From Xylona heveae TC161 (lineage: Eukaryota; Ascomycota; Xylonomycetes; Xylonales; Xylonaceae): a stretch of 64,000 bases of DNA. Position 1 is the first letter of the stretch. Each line of letters opens with the position of its first letter. Made by a program: the position numbers and the translations under genes. Location of the stretch: NCBI RefSeq assembly GCF_001619985.1, contig NW_017264195.1:868001-932000 (forward strand), written 5' to 3'. The notes under the pieces were generated by a model. It saw only the letters and a list, made by a program, of their open reading frames with translations. It was not told the origin of the DNA and ran no database searches. Positions 21,787-32,760 of this stretch are shown here, piece after piece.

Positions 21787-21819
<33 letters not shown>
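21787..21819 (+). repeat. Poly(A) run of 33
   Basis: Uninterrupted 33 adenines on the plus strand. The exact length may be affected by sequencing slippage. Confidence 0.85.
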
Positions 21820-21820
<1 letters not shown>

Positions 21821-21897
21821 GCCTGGTCCCAATCCTTGCAACGCCAATAGAAAAGAACGCTTTCTGCGCTGTAAAGTATAGTAATACTGGACGTGAG

Positions 21898-21920
21898 AAA
21901 AAAAAAAAAAAAAAAAAAAA
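21898..21920 (+). repeat. Poly(A) run of 23
   Basis: Uninterrupted 23 adenines, 78 bp after the first run and on the same strand. Confidence 0.85.
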
Positions 21921-22057
21921 GAAAAGATTCATGATAGGAACTCCAGAGTGAGGACAAAAGGGTACATGAAGAGAGTGGAATAAAGGTGAACGATAAGAAA
22001 ATGGGTAATGGAAACGGTCAAGGGGTGGAAAAGTTTCTCCTGTGCGGGAATCCCATA

Positions 22058-24073
22058 TCATGCGGGCTGTTCGAGTTCAACACCGCTATCGCGATCAGCG
22101 CCGTCGCTCTCGAGGGATAATCTCTGATCAATGTCTTTCCAGGTGCTGGACAGGCAATCCTCGAAAGCTTGATACCGATGTTCAGCAGAATTCAAGCGAT
22201 CTTCCTCATCGTGATGATGGTGGTCGTCGTGTGTGAGAACGCGTCCACCAAGCTGGACATCACTAACGTGAATCTGGTAATCTAGTGCCTTGCGACCTTC
22301 GGCAATCAATTCCTCTGTGAGTCCCAAGCAGCGCTTGAGACTCTGGTTCATCTTTTGGCTGTCAACGAGGAGTTCTTGGTGTTTTGCGAGGTCTAGGCGA
22401 AGGCGCTTCTCGTCTTGTTCACGGTGTCTCGCGTCACTTTCTGCAGCCGCACCAGGACTCATGGATCTTTCACTTCCAGAGTCATCTGATTCTGAGATAT
22501 CTGTGTCGCTCTCATTTTCACCACCGGCTGAGTCTTCCGAGAAGTGATCCTCGTCGCCGGTCTCGTCCTGGTTTTCGGCCAGGGTGGATAGCCTACTACT
22601 CGAAGCAATGGAATTTGCTATTGAGAGACGTCCCGATCTACTTAGTCGGCGGAATCGTCTGAGCTCGGCGCTTTGCTTGCGCATTTCTCGCTCGAGTGTT
22701 CGGTTGATTGCAAGGAGGGATGAGTTGGTGATTTCGAGGTCGAGGACTTTTCGCTCACGGCGGGCGTTTGCGGCAAGCTCGTTCGCCTGCTGGAGATTCA
22801 TTGGAACCGTCTGAGACGGGTTCGGACTAGGTGGCACGGAGGTGGCAAGCTTCAATTGCTCTGCCGCTTCAGATGTACCAAAAGATGATTCTTCCTGCTC
22901 AACTATAGCTTCAGTAGCGGCGGCTAAATTCGGCAGCGGTGTAGGGTCCAGTCCTCCAGAGGGAGGTGAAGCGCTTTGCAGAGACTCCGCAGCAAACGTT
23001 CGCCGTCCAGATGCATTTGTGTCCAGTGATCCGACGCTGGCGGACTTGCCGTGGCGAAACTTGTTCGCTGACCGATCAGCGTTGGCAGACTGGCCGATGA
23101 TTGAAAGTATAGTGGCAGTGTTGCTGGGCAAAATCCCAGCAGCAGATGAGATGGATGATCTTGGACTAGTTGATGAGAGTGGAGGCAAGGTCCCGGCCAA
23201 GCGTGGAGAAGTTATTTGCGGCCCGCTAGCGGGAGAGAGTGGACTCTGCGGCCGCGAAAGTTCCTTTTCATTCTCGAAGAGAACAATCCTTGGGGACGTT
23301 GTTGAGGAAAGTTCTCTTGTAGAGGCAGGAAGTGTCTCGGCTTCTGGGGTGCCGTTTGCGTGGAAGAATCTCGGCTGAGAACGTTCTTGCGGGGTTGTAG
23401 TGACAGTATTTGGAGCAGAAACAGGCGGTGCGGCTTCAGAAAGTCCATTGGCATAAAAAAAGCCAGACGTCTTGCTTTGCGGCCGAGGTTTCGGAACCTG
23501 CTCTCTGGAAGAGGTGAGATTCTTCGCTTCGTTCGCATGAAAGAACATGGGAGAGTTCTCGCGACTTCTTCGTGAGAGCCCAGACTCTACGGAGCTGGAT
23601 CCAGACGAGACATTGATGTGTTTACTCTCTCCAAGCATACTCCTCGGTCTGACATGTGCATTATCCTCGACTCCGGCAATGCCGAGACCGGGACTGCGAT
23701 TGTTTCCATCATATCCCCCACGATATCCTTCCGCGGCCACATTGGGAGGTTTCGGTACACAGGGTGTAGAGTATGCGGACGCTGAAGGAGTTGAATGCGT
23801 GCTCTCAGCTCTGGCTTGACGAGCTGATGATCTCGGTGTGATATTCGCGTTCAAGTATGATCTCACAGGGGTAGAGAAGTCGTCTTTCGAAACTTGCTGC
23901 GAACTCGTGGCGGTTTCACTTTGAGCGCCTCGCCGTAAAACCGGAGACCTAGAGGGGGTGGCCGACGCTGCAATTCTCGGGGTAATTGGAGGCTTTGTCG
24001 GCTTTTTGGCGTTGCCCAATTGAGGTATTTGTGGCCGACTGGCAGCATTGTTCTGGAGCTTATCGTAAGGCAT
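22058..24073 (-). CDS. Disordered coiled-coil protein with three FF(H/Y)AN repeats
   Basis: 671 residues in one exon. Residues 1-420 are Ser/Pro/Thr-rich and disordered with many SP/TP sites. Three copies of a short motif occur at 177-181 (FFHAN), 205-209 (FFYAN) and 236-240 (FFHAN), each followed by Glu or Gly and spaced about 30 residues apart. A coiled coil runs roughly from 425 to 478 (LQQANELAANARRERK...), then an acidic Ser/Glu/Asp stretch, a second charged helical part with a His cluster (THDDHHHHDEEDR), and the ending DSGVELEQPA. I know no function for it. The architecture suggests a scaffold with short binding motifs, perhaps at the cortex or septum (speculation). Divergent from the pol kappa gene. 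Confidence 0.85.
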   Translation of the reverse strand: MPYDKLQNNAASRPQIPQLGNAKKPTKPPITPRIAASATPSRSPVLRRGAQSETATSSQQVSKDDFSTPVRSYLNANITPRSSARQARAESTHSTPSASAYSTPCVPKPPNVAAEGYRGGYDGNNRSPGLGIAGVEDNAHVRPRSMLGESKHINVSSGSSSVESGLSRRSRENSPMFFHANEAKNLTSSREQVPKPRPQSKTSGFFYANGLSEAAPPVSAPNTVTTTPQERSQPRFFHANGTPEAETLPASTRELSSTTSPRIVLFENEKELSRPQSPLSPASGPQITSPRLAGTLPPLSSTSPRSSISSAAGILPSNTATILSIIGQSANADRSANKFRHGKSASVGSLDTNASGRRTFAAESLQSASPPSGGLDPTPLPNLAAATEAIVEQEESSFGTSEAAEQLKLATSVPPSPNPSQTVPMNLQQANELAANARRERKVLDLEITNSSLLAINRTLEREMRKQSAELRRFRRLSRSGRLSIANSIASSSRLSTLAENQDETGDEDHFSEDSAGGENESDTDISESDDSGSERSMSPGAAAESDARHREQDEKRLRLDLAKHQELLVDSQKMNQSLKRCLGLTEELIAEGRKALDYQIHVSDVQLGGRVLTHDDHHHHDEEDRLNSAEHRYQAFEDCLSSTWKDIDQRLSLESDGADRDSGVELEQPA

Positions 24074-24718
24074 TTTTCGACGTCAAGTGGCGGTACAAGA
24101 TGCCCGTTGACAACTAGCAGGGTGGAAACCTGCGGGAAATAACATAACAATGAACACCACCAAAGCCCGCCATGCGAGAGTTGTGGGTGAAGATTTGTTA
24201 GCCTGGGAAGAAGAAGAAGGAGGAGGAGGAGTTGGCGGTCAGTGTTTAGCTTGGAGAGTTTAGCAATGTATTGTTATTGCCCTTCAAGGAGACTATTATT
24301 GTTGTCTACGGGTTCCCCATGTGCAACGCTAAGCCCACGAGGGGTTTCTGTGATTGTTTGTTCTGTTTGCTTCAACTCTCGGGGAATTTAGTCAGCACCA
24401 AGGCAACCTCCCCTCCTAATTTAGATCCCGTGAGCTCGCGTTCATCGGGATCACGCTCAAACGCGTCTCAAGAACTTCATCTCTTGTGAACCGTACGGCT
24501 TTGTCTACCCATCTTGCATCCATGGGTGCCTGACACGGCCACGTCTTTGTATTGCTATGTAAATACTTTCTGTCTATTTCTTTTCATTCAGAGAATAATA
24601 CTCTCTCATGGCCCAGGAGGGATGCATTTTGCAAATACTTCACTTCACTTCACCGTCCGAGTTTCATCCACTATCAGGCCATTCTCGTATCGACCGATAG
24701 GCAGCTGTGCCAATCGAT
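24074..24718. other. Divergent promoter region
   Basis: 645 bp between the FF(H/Y)AN gene and pol kappa. Contains a GAAGAAGAAGGAGGAGGAGGA purine tract near 24210; otherwise nothing recognised. Confidence 0.6.
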
Positions 24719-26693
24719 ATGAGCCCTGAGAACCTAGTAGCCCAGGAAGACAATAATGCGTCTCCTGTGCTTACGGATCAAGAACATGAAACACTCAAAT
24801 ATCATCTCTTGGGTCCCTCCTTGACGAAAGCCGGCCAAGATTCCGTTGATCAACAAAAGGTAAGCTATAATCTATTATTATTGGGTGTGATAAGTTGCTG
24901 AGGCGATAATATAGGTCTCGGAGATTATATATAATGCCTCCAAAGGCTCCAAATTTTTCAACAATGAGGAAGTCAAAGACAAGCAATTAAGTCTTAAGAT
25001 CGATCGGATTCTCGAAAGGAAGAAACAACTTGAGAAACTGGACCTCACTTCAGACCTTCGGCGCGCAGACGAATACATAGCTGAGCTGGAGCTCAACCGA
25101 GACCTGTCACAGATTGTCGTTCACATTGACTGTGATGCCTTTTATGCAGCAGTCGAGGAGCTGGATCAGCCGGAACTGAAACATGTTCCCATGGCGGTGG
25201 GGAAAGGCGTTCTCACTACCTGCAATTATCACGCTCGGAAATTTGGCTGCAGAAGTGGCATGGCGGGATTTGTTGCCATGAAGCTTTGCCCAAACCTCAT
25301 TTGTCTTCCTTTGAATTTCGACAAGTACACCGCCAAGGCGAAAGAAGTCCGAGCAATCCTTGAACAGTACGACCCGCGATTCGAAAGTGCAAGTATCGAC
25401 GAGGCCTATCTCAACATTACAAAATATTGTCATGATCGTCAAATGACTCCCGAGGATGCTGTTGCTCAGTTGCGCCAGGAGGTGGCTTTGAAGACTCAGA
25501 TCACTGTTTCTGCGGGCATTGCCGTTAATGCCAAAATAGCCAAAATCGCTTCGAATAAGAACAAACCAAACGGCCAATTCAGGGTCCCAAGTGATCGCAC
25601 AAACATTATTGAATTCATGCGAGATCTACCCACTCGAAAAGTAAACGGTGTGGGAAGAGTCTTTGAGCGCGAACTTGGGGCGATAGGCGTCAAAACCTGC
25701 GGCGACATTTACTCCCAGCGCGCCTACCTCCCCAAACTGTTTGGCGATAAGGCTTTCCAATTTCTCATAAACTGTTATCTCGGTTTAGGAAGAACTGAGA
25801 TAAGACCTGCTGAGGAATACGAGCGCAAAAGTGTCGGTACAGAAAGCACTTTTCACGATCTTCAAGGAAAGGAGGCTCTTCGGGAAAAGCTGCGCTCGAC
25901 AGCCGAGGAGCTAGAAAAAGACTTGCTTCGCACGCAGGTCAAGGGCCGAACGTTGGTACTGAAAGTAAAATTGCACACCTACGAAGTGTATACAAGACAA
26001 GTTGTGCCCCCAAAGGCCATCTTTCAAGCAAATGATCTATACAACTACTCGCTCCCTATGCTCGCCAAGCTCGAGAAGGAATTTCCTGGACTCAAACTAA
26101 GACTAATGGGACTTCGCGTCACGCACCTTGTCAGCACGAAAGCAATGAATCTTGACTTTTTTGGAAAATGGGGAAAGAGACCGACTGAATCCAAGGACAC
26201 GTCAGACACACTGAGAGGAACGGTCAAAGATGCTGATGGGAGTGAGTGGGAGGTATGGCCGGAGGAAGAATTTGAGGCAGCTGCCACCAGGGAACGAGAA
26301 GATGCTATGGCTGAAATGGCAATTCTCAGCCAGGAACATCTGGATGAGGAGAATGGAGGAGAAATGAACAGCACAAGAGAATCTGAAACTCCCTTTCAAG
26401 AATCTGTGGAAGATTCTTTGAACGAAAAATTCTGGGATTGCCCAATCTGCACACTGCCGCAGAGAGCAGACGACAAAATTTTCAACGAGCACATCGACCA
26501 CTGTCTATCAAAGCAAACAATTAAGGAGCTGGTGAAAGATGGCGGCACAGCAGAGAACGCAACGCCAGAGTCTTCGTCAAAGCCCAAGGTTGGAATTCGT
26601 GACCCAAACCTATCTTCGAATCTAAAGAGGCGACAAGGTCCACAAGTTTCTTCGGGTTCTGGGAAAAGGCGGCGTCCGTTTTTCCAATGCTAA
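24719..26693 (+). CDS. DNA polymerase kappa (Y-family, DinB type)
   Basis: Translesion polymerase, 639 residues; exons 24719-24859 and 24915-26693 with a 55-bp intron. The N-terminal helical extension (about residues 1-115) is typical of eukaryotic pol kappa. Catalytic core: HIDCDAFYAAVEE, TCNYHARKFG, and SIDEAYLN with the catalytic Asp-Glu pair; then helix-hairpin-helix (LPTRKVNGVGRVF) and little finger (KSVGTESTFHD, KVKLHTYEVYTR). Near residue 556 a UBZ4-type zinc finger follows, CPIC...H-x3-C. The protein ends KRRRPFFQC, where FF near the end resembles a degenerate PCNA-binding motif. Expected role: bypass of minor-groove lesions and extension from mismatches, recruited by ubiquitinated PCNA. 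Confidence 0.95.
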
Positions 26694-27450
26694 ACCATAC
26701 TAAGGACATCATGCTTCGAAATCATCCCTGCTGAAGTATCCTGTCATGCCATGGGGCCTTTGCAGTTGAGAGCACGTTTCGTATTTACTTGTCTGAGGTG
26801 GTTGCAGAATGACGCTGTCATGTTGCGACAGGTGGCCTTATCTCAATTTGATTGTATTTAGGATTTGCCCAGGTTGATCCACACATGGTTTCTTTCCCGT
26901 TCTGTTGATACCCTAAATGCAATGTATTTCTTTTATCTCTCTTCTTTCACTTTGATTTCTTTTGCTTAGACCCGATGGGTCATCGTGAGAAGGTGCAGTG
27001 CTTTACATGTTGCCAAATCTGAAAGTTGCATAACGTTACGACTTGCTGATTGAAGTGTGGAAATATGGGTATCTGCCCCAGGCCGGTGCTTTTCTGTGGT
27101 TAATCTTTACGTTTTGACTTTTGAACTCATGTCGGGCAAAACTGGTAAGTTGCGCTCCAAACACTCCCGAAGTGTCTATTCACTTGGCGTTGCACGCAGC
27201 AACAGGCGTTTGTTTAGATTTGTCACGAATACTATGGCGATGAGTCTGTTATTTATTCACTGTCTTGGCAAAACCTTAAATTCAGCCCCACGCCCACACT
27301 GTTCATTATCCAGAAGAACTCAGGCAACCTTAGGACAATCAATATTCAATCAGCGTAAGACCTCTTCAGTACTTGTCTTTGCTTGTTCCAACTTGTTGCA
27401 ATTCACCAAAAATATCTCTTACAAGATTGAAGCTGTGCAACGCTTTCACA
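26694..27450. other. Intergenic region
   Basis: 757 bp between pol kappa and the F-box-like gene on the same strand. An open frame from 27057 has no domain and overlaps the next gene out of frame; not called. Confidence 0.6.
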
Positions 27451-29233
27451 ATGCCCAAGAAGCGAGCCACTGCAAAGAAAGTACGCAAGATGAAGAAAGT
27501 CTCCCAAAATGCTGGAGGCAAGCCTCGTGGGGAGACTTTACTAACTCAGCACGTCACCTTCTCTGATCTACCGCCTGAAATCCATGAGAACATCATTGAT
27601 CATGTGTTTGGGCATCGTGGTTCGATGTCACGCTCCCATTCTGCAGCTGAAACCCGCTGTGACTGGCGCGGGATAATGAGAAACCCGGGATGGATTCAGC
27701 ACTCCCAGCTGGCACTGGTTTCACATGTTTGGAGACAATTAGTCCAACAGAGAATTTATCGAAACAGTAAGTTTCCTCTAGGCCCTGAATCTTGCTCTGA
27801 GGCTATGCTCACAAAGTCAATAACACAGTACGAGTTCGAGGAACTTTTGACCAAATAACTTACTTCAGAGAGTGGTTCAAGAAGAGGCCTCACCTAAAGC
27901 CCTATGTCCGGCATATCGAAATTTGGATGCCTGTCTGGAGTGAGATAATGCCCAACATTATGTTCGACACACCAGAAAAGGCCCAGGAGATACAATCGAT
28001 GAGTCTTCTCGATCTTCTTAATCATGCAGTGCAGGCGGCGCGGCTCAGGAATCCGGATGCGCGAAGTACCCCTATTTATAGCTCTTTCGCACGCTCGCCT
28101 GGTACTTGTAATGTACCGCTCGAGGGGATATTTCAATCCATTCTTGATACGCTCCCGGAAGTCCGCATATTGACCATTGAGGCCGGCCAATACAAAAAGT
28201 CGCCAATGCTCCAATATTTCCTTAGGAACAAACGATCAGGAACACTTCCAGTTCTCCCTTCCATTGAGATTTTAGTCATAAAGGATGCTTGGAACTTAAT
28301 GCACTGCAACCACGACTATAAGGTGCTTGCTGCAAGCCTGCCCAATGTCAAAGAAATCCAGGCGAGCTATGCAGACATTGCCACTCATAACTATCGGAGT
28401 AAGAATTGTTCTTTCAATCTTGACAAGGCCCTGCTTTGCATACGAAGATTTAACTAACTGGCAAAAGGCATGACCAAAATTGTGCCGGAGATGATCAGCA
28501 CCCTCACGCACTTGACCCTGGACCTTGAACCCGTACATTGCGAGGCGGTCCCATGCTCTGAGGTGATTGACAAATTATTACCGCACGTTCATCTGTGCCC
28601 TGTGTTGGGAAAGCTTGCCCCTCAATTAAAGACACTCAACTATGCCGGCTGTATTTGCCCGCAATTCTTCAAGCAGGCCCAAGAAGCTGTTATCAATCAG
28701 TCAAGCCAATGCTACCTACGTTCAATCGATTTCACAGCCCGAAACTTTTGCCATACCAGAGCCGCTCGCGTGGCGATCCCAGGCCCTCTGCACCTTGGAT
28801 ATGTCCAGGGTTTCGAAAGTACCATTGCCGCATGCATCCGATCCCTTCCCGAACTGAGGCTGGAGTACTTTAGAATGCGGTTCATTAGCATCGGTCAGTG
28901 ACATAATTCTTTCCCACCCCAGTACTCAGTCTCCAGGCAAAAAGACTAATTGTACTTGCAGGGAACAAATTCAGATTTCTCGATCCTTATTTCGAACTGA
29001 GCGAGAACAAATGTAAAGGTTTGTGGAATTACGGACTGAAGGATCTCCTTAAAGAACATCGCCCCGAAGCCTCCTACGTCGCGAAAACCGAGGGCCTCGA
29101 GACGGCTAAGGAGCCTCTCAAGGAAGGTGTGCCCTTATCCAGGGCGAATTATCCTACCGAGCGTCCACTTGCTATTCATACTGGGATTTATCTTGATTTG
29201 GCGATCCACAATATCAATTTTCCCTCCAACTGA
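27451..29233 (+). CDS. F-box-like protein, substrate unknown
   Basis: 527 residues; exons 27451-27766, 27829-28398, 28468-28893, 28962-29233. A basic N-terminus (MPKKRATAKKVRKMKK) precedes an F-box-like helix, FSDLPPEIHENIIDHVFGH, and SQLALVSHVWRQLVQQRIY, the pattern of the expanded ascomycete F-box/LRR-like family. The rest shows leucine-patterned segments (LPEVRILTIEAG, LPSIEILVIKDA, MISTLTHLTLDLE, LKTLNYAG) as in degenerate LRRs. Expected to bind Skp1 as an SCF adaptor. Such genes are numerous and fast-evolving in Eurotiomycetes, so orthology cannot be given. Confidence 0.82.
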
Positions 29234-30203
29234 TCCTACAGGGACAGGGAACGACTAAGGGTCCTATTACTCTGTATCGACGAGCAGAGATTTCAAGAAT
29301 GATGCTCGCATATGCTATCGAGCTTCTCATTACAGTCTAGGACCGGTCTTACCACAGTTTATGCTAGCGTTCGTTCTTCATCAACGGTGTCCATGTTCGA
29401 CGGCTCTAACTTCTGAGGGTATTTTTTTACCACACCCATCGCGAACCGGAAATTTGTTTTGCAATTATTGTCTGCAAATGATTTGTTTTATCACGGCTGT
29501 CTCTGATATCCTGTCAAATTGTTACTCATTATCAGATAACCCGTTCAGCCGCTTTTCTTTTCTGTCGGCGACTTCGCCAAAATTGTTTTCACCCCGTCTG
29601 CTCTACTTTCCCCCCTTTCCTTGACTAACTTCTCAAAAAAGAAAAAGAAAAAAAAAATTATCTTCCACCTGCCTAGTTCATTTTTTCCTTTATCGTCTTT
29701 TTACCACCATATCGTCTTAAAATTTTAATCCTTTCTCCCCTTGACGACCTCTTTTTATCTCATCTTCAACGACCCCTTTTCCCAATCATCGTCCAGATCA
29801 ATCTGTTTAATTTTTTCTTACCTACCCCTACGCTTGAAGTGTCCTGAGCGTACATTGTAATGCACTATTTAGTTTACTTTCTCCTACAACAATTAATTTT
29901 TACTTCCCGCTGTTTGTCACTCTAGTATTTTCGTTTCGTGAACGTTACACATTAATTACCTTCGTAGTTACGCATCGGAATAAATTTCAGTTTCTTTTAC
30001 AATTTATCTTAAATTTTTTCTAGCAGTATATTTTTCCTTTTCTTTTTTTCTCCCGGTATAGTAAAAGCAATTGACAAATAAGGAACTTGCAATCCCTGGA
30101 TGTTCATATGTTCATCCGCCGTACATGCTCTAAACCGGCCCTGGCATCATAACGTATCTGATGAGCATCATGAAGAAACTAATGGAACAATTTTCAACAA
30201 CAA
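29234..30203. other. G-poor, pyrimidine-rich intergenic region
   Basis: 970 bp with no supported gene. From about 29400 to 30060 the plus strand is strikingly poor in G and rich in T and C, broken by one A-rich patch at 29633-29658. The stretch before the tRNA is ordinary. Confidence 0.65.
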
Positions 30204-30318
30204 TCCGTGATGGTGTAGCGGTAACATCGGTCGCTCTCAAGCGATTACCTCAGGCATAGCCTGATCAAGTGGTGCTCGTAGTCCCGACCAGCCCGGGGTT
30301 CGACTCCCCGTCACGGAA
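30204..30318 (+). tRNA. tRNA-Glu(CTC) with intron
   Basis: Acceptor stem TCCGTGA (30204-30210) pairs with TCACGGA (30311-30317), with A as discriminator. D stem GTGT/ACAT around AGCGGTA, anticodon stem GGTCG (30229-30233) with CGACC (30285-30289), T arm CGGGG-TTCGACT-CCCCG. The loop places the anticodon CTC at 30236-30238. An intron of about 44 nt (30240-30283) interrupts after position 37, the canonical site. The strong end-pairing and fit to fungal tRNA-Glu make this secure; the exact intron ends could shift by a base. Confidence 0.95.
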
Positions 30319-30325
30319 TTTTTTT
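30319..30325 (+). terminator. Pol III terminator of tRNA-Glu
   Basis: Run of seven T directly after the discriminator base. Confidence 0.85.
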
Positions 30326-30810
30326 CGCTCTCATCCGCCTGGTGCTCGGCGGTTGCGACCTTTTAAACTTTTTTTTGTGGGCCAGCCAAACTGTGTGATT
30401 CCACTACCGGAGTAGAACGTCCTGGGCGGGAAATCAGAGTGGTTTAAACTTGGCTGAATTGGATTTAGCGGCTTTTGCTTAATTGCGGCTGCGGTTTAAC
30501 CAGCCCGGCGACCCGGTGACCTGGAGACAGGTGCGAGCAATGCGTTGATGCTCAAAGGGTCTAGGGATGGCGTCTCGGGCGACGAGGAGTGACACATTTT
30601 TACTGTGCAATTGGCAATTGAAAAAATTACGTGAGGCTGCTCGGGAGCTCCTCATGTATGGGTAAAGAGATAAATCAAGGAGTCATGATCCAGTGAATTA
30701 ACTTTCGTAGTGTTTAGAAATGTATATATATCTTGTAGCGTGGAAAGAGAGATATGTATATGCTAATGCGAAGACAATGCGAAGAGACAAAATAATTCAA
30801 CCGAAAGAAT
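30326..30810. other. Intergenic region after tRNA-Glu
   Basis: 485 bp to the 3' end of the PIG-M gene. AT-rich toward 30720-30780 (tatatatatc); no gene seen. Confidence 0.6.
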
Positions 30811-32435
30811 CTATATTTTGAGCTTGGAGACTTTATTTGCTCCTGTATCTGTCACGATAATACCGAGGATCCAGACATTTACTGCAAAAAAGAATATCCC
30901 GGCTATCCAAAGACTTGGCGCATATGTGCTGCGGCCGAGAAATTCGAGCTCATACCCGCGCTGGAGCCAAAGTGCCTGTAGATATGGAATTAGTCATGAA
31001 GATACATTACTGGATTAAAAGGGTGGGATTTGAGGTGTTGTAGAAGGGGATATATCTGTGAGGGGAAAAAAGGGCGGGTGTGAGAGGTGGTTGGAACGTA
31101 CCTGACCTGCTATCCAAAGGACTAATGCAAGAATACCGCGCCGAGGCTTCTGCAGAAGTGACGAGCGTGGTAGATGTAGTGGGAGAAGTACGAGATACCA
31201 GAGGAAATACTGCGGAATTGCCATGGTGTGTTAGCGGGGGGTGTTTTAATGGGAAATGATATGGCGGTTGATTGAGCAAAGGATGAAAAAAAGAAAGCAA
31301 GAAGGAAAAAAAACATACCTGTGATGTACACACTTTGTTGAACGTGACAAAAGCAAAAGTCTGAGCGAGCATAGTAGACGCGAGATCACGCTTCGCAAGG
31401 ACAAGCGGAATGAGAACAGTTGAAAGAAGTAACTGCGGAATAAAAGCAAGTCGACTCAAGTCAGGAGCGGCGCTTGGCTGAGATGCGGTGAGGTAGAGCA
31501 GCGTGTTGTACGGGCTGAAGTTGTGCCGATGGTCGAGACGGGTTACATGATGCAGGTAAGTCTGGTCGACAAAGGGCCAACCATATCTGTATTAAATATT
31601 GAAAACGTCAATACATGTTTCCGTATATGAGACCGGGAAAAATTGTAACGAAGAAATTCGGGGTTTTAAGAAAAAATTGTAAATTGGGAACATACATTTG
31701 AAACATGATAACATTCAGAGCCGCAAACGTGGCCAGACTTGTCAATGTAAGGTTGATGCGGTTCTTATTCACAAAGCCAAATACTTTATCGATAGGCGAT
31801 GGTAGAGCTTTTGATTTCTGAGATTTCCTTGAGCCCAAATGCTCGTCATCAAGCCACCATATAATTGATGGTGCATAGATGAACGGGTAGATTTTGAAAT
31901 GTACTCCGAACCCGAGAAGAAAGCCTGCAAGAGTGATTCGTCTGTTCACTACAGCCCAGAGTAATGCCATGACCATTACACCCAGAAGGCCCTCTGAGCT
32001 GCCTCTCGTGCTAATCGTAGCCACCATGGGATTGAGAAGCCAGATGCTCGCGAAGCGCAAAGCGCGCTCTGTAGACATGCCCGAGGTACTTCGCAGGACT
32101 AAAATGATCAGCCAGCCTGTGATGATGTCTCCAATAGCAAACATTGCTTTTCCAAAGGAGAACAAGACTGAATGCCATGCTGTAGGTAACAAAAGCCATG
32201 ATAATATTGGCGTGTATCGATAAGTGTCCCGTGCATAAGGAGATTCGCCATGCGCAACGAATCGCGCAGCATCAGTAAAGACGTAGTAGTCAATGTCTGT
32301 GTATTTCATAGGAGAGTTTGCATCTTGCCATAATCCGTAGAAAAGGAGGATTATGCGAAGAAGAATGGCCGCAGAAAAGATCACGGGTCCCGTGGAGAGA
32401 GCTCCTGTGAGTTTGCTTTTCGAGGTAGGCGCCAT
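30811..32435 (-). CDS. gpi14: GPI mannosyltransferase 1 (PIG-M/GPI14)
   Basis: Adds the first mannose to the GPI anchor precursor in the ER lumen, using dolichol-phosphate mannose. 426 residues; exons 32435-31696, 31586-31319, 31209-31102, 30975-30811. Multi-pass membrane protein: first segment PVIFSAAILLRIILLFYG, then the lumenal loop MKYTDIDYYVFTDAARF with the acidic motif, SPYARDTYRYTPILSWLL, and later LHHVTRLDHRHNFSPYNTLLYL, all characteristic of PIG-M. The last exon contains ALWLQRGYELEFLGRSTY and a final membrane segment. The first intron is 109 bp, long for this window. An upstream GTG-started frame exists, but ATG at 32435 gives the normal start. Divergent from TRAX. Confidence 0.95.
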
Positions 32436-32760
32436 CGTCAGGAAACTCCGCAATGTGCACAATAAAAAAAGCTAGAAGAGGAATTAAATTAGATCAAGCC
32501 ATGGTGATTGAAATTTATGAGAAAAGAATTACAACACTGAAGAAAATCGTCGATTGTGTCGACGTTGTCGAATGTCTGTATTTGGGATAGAGCTGTCCAA
32601 ACACAACCGGGGCGGAGAAACTTTCTAGCGAAGACGATGTTGCGAGGGTCCAACTTTCATGACGGCATTCAGATTCCTTGTCCTTGAAGAATACGTGCCA
32701 CTGCCACCATTTGACCAATCTATCTTCTATTTACAATATAATCCAGTACAGCTATCTGGT
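32436..32760. other. Divergent promoter region
   Basis: 325 bp between PIG-M and TRAX; likely shared promoter. No distinct motif called. Confidence 0.55.

Larger units (their letters stand above)
20956..22057. other. Convergent, simple-repeat-rich 3' region
   Basis: 1.1 kb between the DnaJ gene and the FF(H/Y)AN gene. It contains a CTTTC-rich run (21300-21345), a degenerate GACT/GATT tetranucleotide tract (21378-21432), a TAATG tract and two long poly(A) runs listed separately. Open frames across these tracts are artefacts of the repeats. Confidence 0.65.

Noticed and set aside
21621-22061. Open frames rich in Phe or Lys across the poly(A) runs
   Set aside because: Produced entirely by homopolymers; not genes.
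27057-27566. Plus-strand open frame of 169 codons before the F-box-like gene
   Set aside because: It overlaps the first exon of the F-box-like gene in another frame and shows no coding pattern or domain.
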